Below, piece after piece: positions 60,899 through 64,000 of a stretch of DNA of 64,000 bases. Origin of the DNA: Ciona intestinalis (Eukaryota; Chordata; Ascidiacea; Phlebobranchia; Cionidae). The notes under the pieces were generated by a model. The model saw nothing but the letters and a program-made list of their open reading frames with translations, did no database searches and was not told the origin of the DNA. Made by a program: the position numbers and the translations under genes. Location of the stretch: contig NC_020167.2 in assembly GCF_000224145.3 (NCBI RefSeq), forward strand, positions 4,598,991-4,662,990, in the 5' to 3' direction. The stretch's first letter is position 1, and every line of letters starts with the position of its first letter.

Positions 60899-61704
60899 CT
60901 GGTGCGATGTTACACAGTACATTTAAAAGGACCTGTCAATTTTGGGTTATAAAGTATGAATTGTTCCTAAAGCTGGAATTTGCTGTGTCATATAAAACAG
61001 TTTGCTCTCACTTATGCTTCTATGAGAATTGGCTGTGTTCTGGGCACAGATTTAAATATTAAGTTGTCCAAACATAATAATGCAGAACTTTGCAGGAATG
61101 AACATAATTTTCTTTATCCTTGCGTGGCCAGAAAACGACACTCGTTATAACATAGGTTCATTTGCCTTGTGCCAGCTTACGTGTTACCATGTATGTTTTG
61201 TATGTTTTTCTTTTTTTTTGTATGGCTTGTGATTTAGACACCGATATTTGCAGCAAAATAGTTGGACCGTCGATCGTATATTGTGGCTAAAATAAATAGT
61301 AGCAAATGTTTTATAACTGCTCTATAGTCTCCACTGAATAAACAGGATTGCTGGTTGGGTTAACTGACTCCGTATTGATCCGACTTCATATACAGGCTTC
61401 AGCGGGGTGCTATATCTACTGTAGTACTAATTGCTTTTATAACCAGAGAACAAACAGTTCATGATATCTTGCTATATTTATTCCTGTTTCTAGTATACAT
61501 GTACAGTGTACACGATACAGGATCGGGCAATTAAACAGCTTACTTGACGGCCGGGCAAGGGCTCGTAAGAGCCCGCCATGAGCCTAGACTGACCTCGAGA
61601 TCCCAGTGTCGATAGTGGCGTTAGTTAGTTCTCGTTCTCTCTTCCCGTTATTGTGTTAGGAAAAAGGCGAATTATATACCAGATAGAATCACGTGACAGC
61701 CGTG

Positions 61705-61712
61705 TGACGTCA
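61705..61712. promoter_or_regulatory. CRE palindrome TGACGTCA
   Basis: Perfect CREB/ATF consensus, 254 bp before the TMCO4 start codon and 10 bp from a CACGTG E-box. Confidence 0.5.
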
Positions 61713-61841
61713 TGCGATAAAATGTTGGAAACGGGATATTATTAACCTCGTTCAACGGGAGGTTTTCATGAGAATAGTCTCTCATGAGATAAGTCGTATC
61801 CGCAGTGTTGACATTTAACGAAGTATTGTGGTAGGGTATTG

Positions 61842-61849
61842 TGACGTCA
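61842..61849. promoter_or_regulatory. CRE palindrome TGACGTCA
   Basis: Second perfect CREB/ATF consensus, 117 bp before the TMCO4 start codon. Confidence 0.5.
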
Positions 61850-61965
61850 CTTTAAGCGCCGAGTTGCTACAGCTCTCTTTTCCATAAATTATAGCTGCAC
61901 TTCGGTGCTTCCCCGGGTGATTTTGATCATTTCGGTTTTGTCTTTGTTGTTATTAAACTTCAGTT

Positions 61966-64000
61966 ATGTCTGGAAATGACAATATTGATCCAACCACGGA
62001 GACGAATGCAGAAATAAGTGAAAATGAAAAGCCAGAAGAAAAGGAAGAGTCATTTGTGGAAAAAATGGACGACATGTTTAAATTTAGTCTTGCCAGTTTT
62101 TCTGCTATTTCGTTATGCTTATTGTACGACACACCAAATAACAAGTAAGGCAAATTTAAATAGGTGAAATTGCGGTATGTATAAGTTGATTTAAATCTGT
62201 ATAAACCCACTTTGAGAAACCAGGGATGGCATACTCGGCTACCGACTAAACTAGTCGCCGCCTAAATTTGATTTTGCTTTTTTAGTCGCCTGACTAAAAT
62301 TTTAGTCGGCCGATTTTGACCGACTAACTTCTGTAATGAGTAATGCACAGAAACATAGTCGGCCGACTAAATGTGAAAAACCACCGACTAAATTTTAGTC
62401 GGCCGACTAAAAAAACGCTGTAACCAATAGTTTTTAACATTTAACAGCAGCATCCCCTGCAGCATTCATGTCAAGTGAATATACCGCATTTTTTTAGTCG
62501 GGATTACACCTGTTTGCAATGGTAGCAGTATTCTGAATCGAATCCAGTATCTTTTAGAAAGCCACTATAATAGTTTCCCATGTTTTTTGCAGGGATTACA
62601 GGCACAGCTTCATTGATTCTTTGGTTAGCCATCTTTCTTTATCCAGTGGTGTAGGAAACACAATGAAAGCCTTATCTGACAATGACATTTCACAAGAATC
62701 CGATGTTTTCATTCAAATTATAATTTCAGACAAGTGTATGAAGGTATAAGGAAACTTTATTCACAACTTGGAACCTTATTTATAAAATGGATGCTTGATT
62801 TTTTTCAAAAAAACACTGTAAAACTTAGAAAAAAGTTAAAAGGAATAACAAGAATTATATCGCCAAGACTCCAATAAATTGTTGTTAATTGTTTAAAACA
62901 CGTCCAGAATATTGGGATATTATGCGCTAAAGGTGTCCTATCTTTCCCTCCCTACTATATAGAATGATAATATTATGAAATTGTTTATAATATAACACTA
63001 AATTTGACAGGAAAACCGACTGAACCTTGTTAAAGATTTAGTCCACTGGTGTGTGACATCATCTGGTGGGAAATATGATTCACGATCACGGTTTCTCTTA
63101 CGTCACATGACTTGGCAACTTCACGTGAAGTTAGAGGACCTGGAAGATGTAGAAGAGACATTGATTAAGATGTTGAGGGAACAAACGGAGAAGGAGAAAT
63201 TGTAAGCTTCAATTTAAATTTAATACTTACTTATTTTGAATTTAATAGTTGATCCTCTGTGAATAATAGACTGACGATGCTTTTGTAGCACCAGATCCTT
63301 ACTGAACTTAATAGTGGTTTTTATATTTTGCTGTGATATATACTAAGATTCGTAAAGAAATTTTTCATAAATTTTGTAAGAAACGCTGTTGTTACTACAC
63401 TACACTGATAATTAAACCAGTATGAATGAATAAAAACTTACCTTATTCTTCATGTGGTAGAGCAAAGACAATCATTATAACACAGGTGTTGACAGTATCT
63501 TCAACATTTTTTCAGAGAGAATGACTCTGTTCGTGCAAAAAAGGCTCGAAATCAAAAAATTAAACGGTTTGCTCTGGTTGGTCTAGCTGCTGCAGGAGGA
63601 GGGGCTTTGATTGGTTTGACTGGTGGTCTTGCAGCGCCTCTAGTGGCTGCTGGTGCAGGTAAGTTGACATATTTTAAACGTGGATACAAAATATGTGCAA
63701 ATATTTATCTTTTCTGTTTTGCGTTTTATAACCACATGGAACTGAATTTCTTTAATGAGACATTGTTTTTTAATCTGTAGCTGGTAAAAAGTTGTTGGTA
63801 AAAAAATGCAAAATAGATAAAAAGCTTATACTATTCATTTTTATTTATTTATATACTCCTGGACCTATTATTTACGCGAATTACGCCAATGATGATGGGA
63901 TTTATCTTCCTCTTCCAAGGAGCGATTATTGGAGGAACATCCGCAGCTGTTCTCGGATCTGTTGCTGGGATCGCTGTCATCACTTCCTTATTTGGTGCTG
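61966..64000 (+). CDS. TMCO4: TMCO4 (DUF726 family), 5' part
   Basis: Partial gene running off the right edge. Exons 61966-62144, 62593-62743, 63011-63201, 63516-63658 and 63920->64000 all join in frame. The start MSGNDNIDPT opens an acidic N-terminus, followed by FSLASFSAISLCLLYD, as in TMCO4. Exon 3 ends in a charged helix. Exons 4-5 encode ALVGLAAAGGGALIGLTGGL and then AGIAVITSLFGA, the hallmark glycine-rich membrane region that matches vertebrate TMCO4 almost residue for residue. The alpha/beta-hydrolase-like domain of the family would follow outside the window. TMCO4 is a conserved membrane protein of poorly known function. Confidence 0.93.
62218..62418. repeat. Palindrome-rich element in TMCO4 intron 1
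   Basis: TAGTCGGCCGACTA occurs intact at 62356-62369 and, extended to TTTTAGTCGGCCGACTAAAA, at 62393-62412. Half-sites (CCGACTAA, TTAGTCGCC, TTAGTCGGCC) fill 62240-62335. It may be a terminal part of a non-autonomous DNA transposon. Confidence 0.7.
62858..62961. mobile_element. MITE right half in TMCO4 intron 2
   Basis: Internal block with ATATTATGCGCTAAAGGTG, then TCTTTCCCTCCCTACTATAT; the left terminus is not seen. Confidence 0.65.

Larger units (their letters stand above)
60899..61965. promoter_or_regulatory. Intergenic with TMCO4 promoter; E-box and two CRE palindromes
   Basis: A SINE body fragment lies at 61093-61245. Nearer the gene are an E-box CACGTG (61690-61695) and two perfect cAMP-response palindromes TGACGTCA (61705-61712 and 61842-61849). 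A GGGCTC-GTAA-GAGCCC hairpin lies at 61559-61574. No coding sequence seen. Confidence 0.55.

Noticed and set aside
1..64000. CRISPR array, bacterial operon or phage content
   Set aside because: All tandem repeats are AT-rich minisatellites or transposon fragments without regular spacers; genes are spliced and of animal type.

Overview
This is a 64 kb piece of a compact, AT-rich animal genome. It carries spliced, chordate-type single-copy genes with GT-AG introns that are mostly a few hundred bases long. The gene set (ADAM17, FICD, NFXL1, UXS1, PFDN2, CFAP47, PSMD4, TMCO4), the short introns, a tRNA-derived SINE with a TTCA-rich tail and a TA-flanked MITE suggest a tunicate such as Ciona. That species guess is an inference. 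There is one 50-N assembly gap at 30243-30292.

Layout. 1-2818 (-): 5' part of an ADAM17/TACE sheddase gene, leaving the window at its left edge. 3740-5212 (-): single-exon FICD, the ER AMPylase of BiP. 5913-13414 (+): NFXL1, 18 coding exons, head-to-head with FICD. 14694-15905 (+): UXS1, UDP-glucuronate decarboxylase, in one coding exon. 17026-17869 (+): PFDN2, two exons. 18663-53329 (-): a CFAP47 gene that fills more than half the window. I could chain 63 coding exons in frame to about 3,406 residues, with ASH/HYDIN-type repeats and a central calponin-homology domain. An exon pair is present twice around the N gap, most simply because both haplotypes were kept. 54275-55425 (-): a small gene made almost entirely of three copies of the C-terminal element of the proteasome subunit Rpn10. 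55811-58529 (-): PSMD4/Rpn10 itself, seven exons. 59692-60898 (+): an unrecognised three-exon gene with a serine-hydrolase-like elbow and a Gly/Ala-rich hydrophobic C-terminal segment. 61966->64000 (+): 5' part of TMCO4, leaving the window at its right edge.

The most unusual object is the three-copy Rpn10 C-terminal gene next to PSMD4. The element corresponds to the part of Rpn10 known in human as RAZUL, which docks the ubiquitin ligase UBE3A/E6AP. Every copy is on its own phase-0-starting exon, so the locus could encode a free multivalent RAZUL protein or alternative C-termini of Rpn10 itself.

The non-coding DNA is rich in short mobile elements: about ten copies of a ~200-bp MITE, many SINE fragments, a ~60-bp hairpin repeat, a 50-bp hAT-like foldback and a palindrome array in TMCO4 intron 1. 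Several CFAP47 introns hold tandem repeats, and some of these repeat units contain splice-site-like sequence. Apart from PSMD4 and its neighbour, the genes look functionally unrelated.
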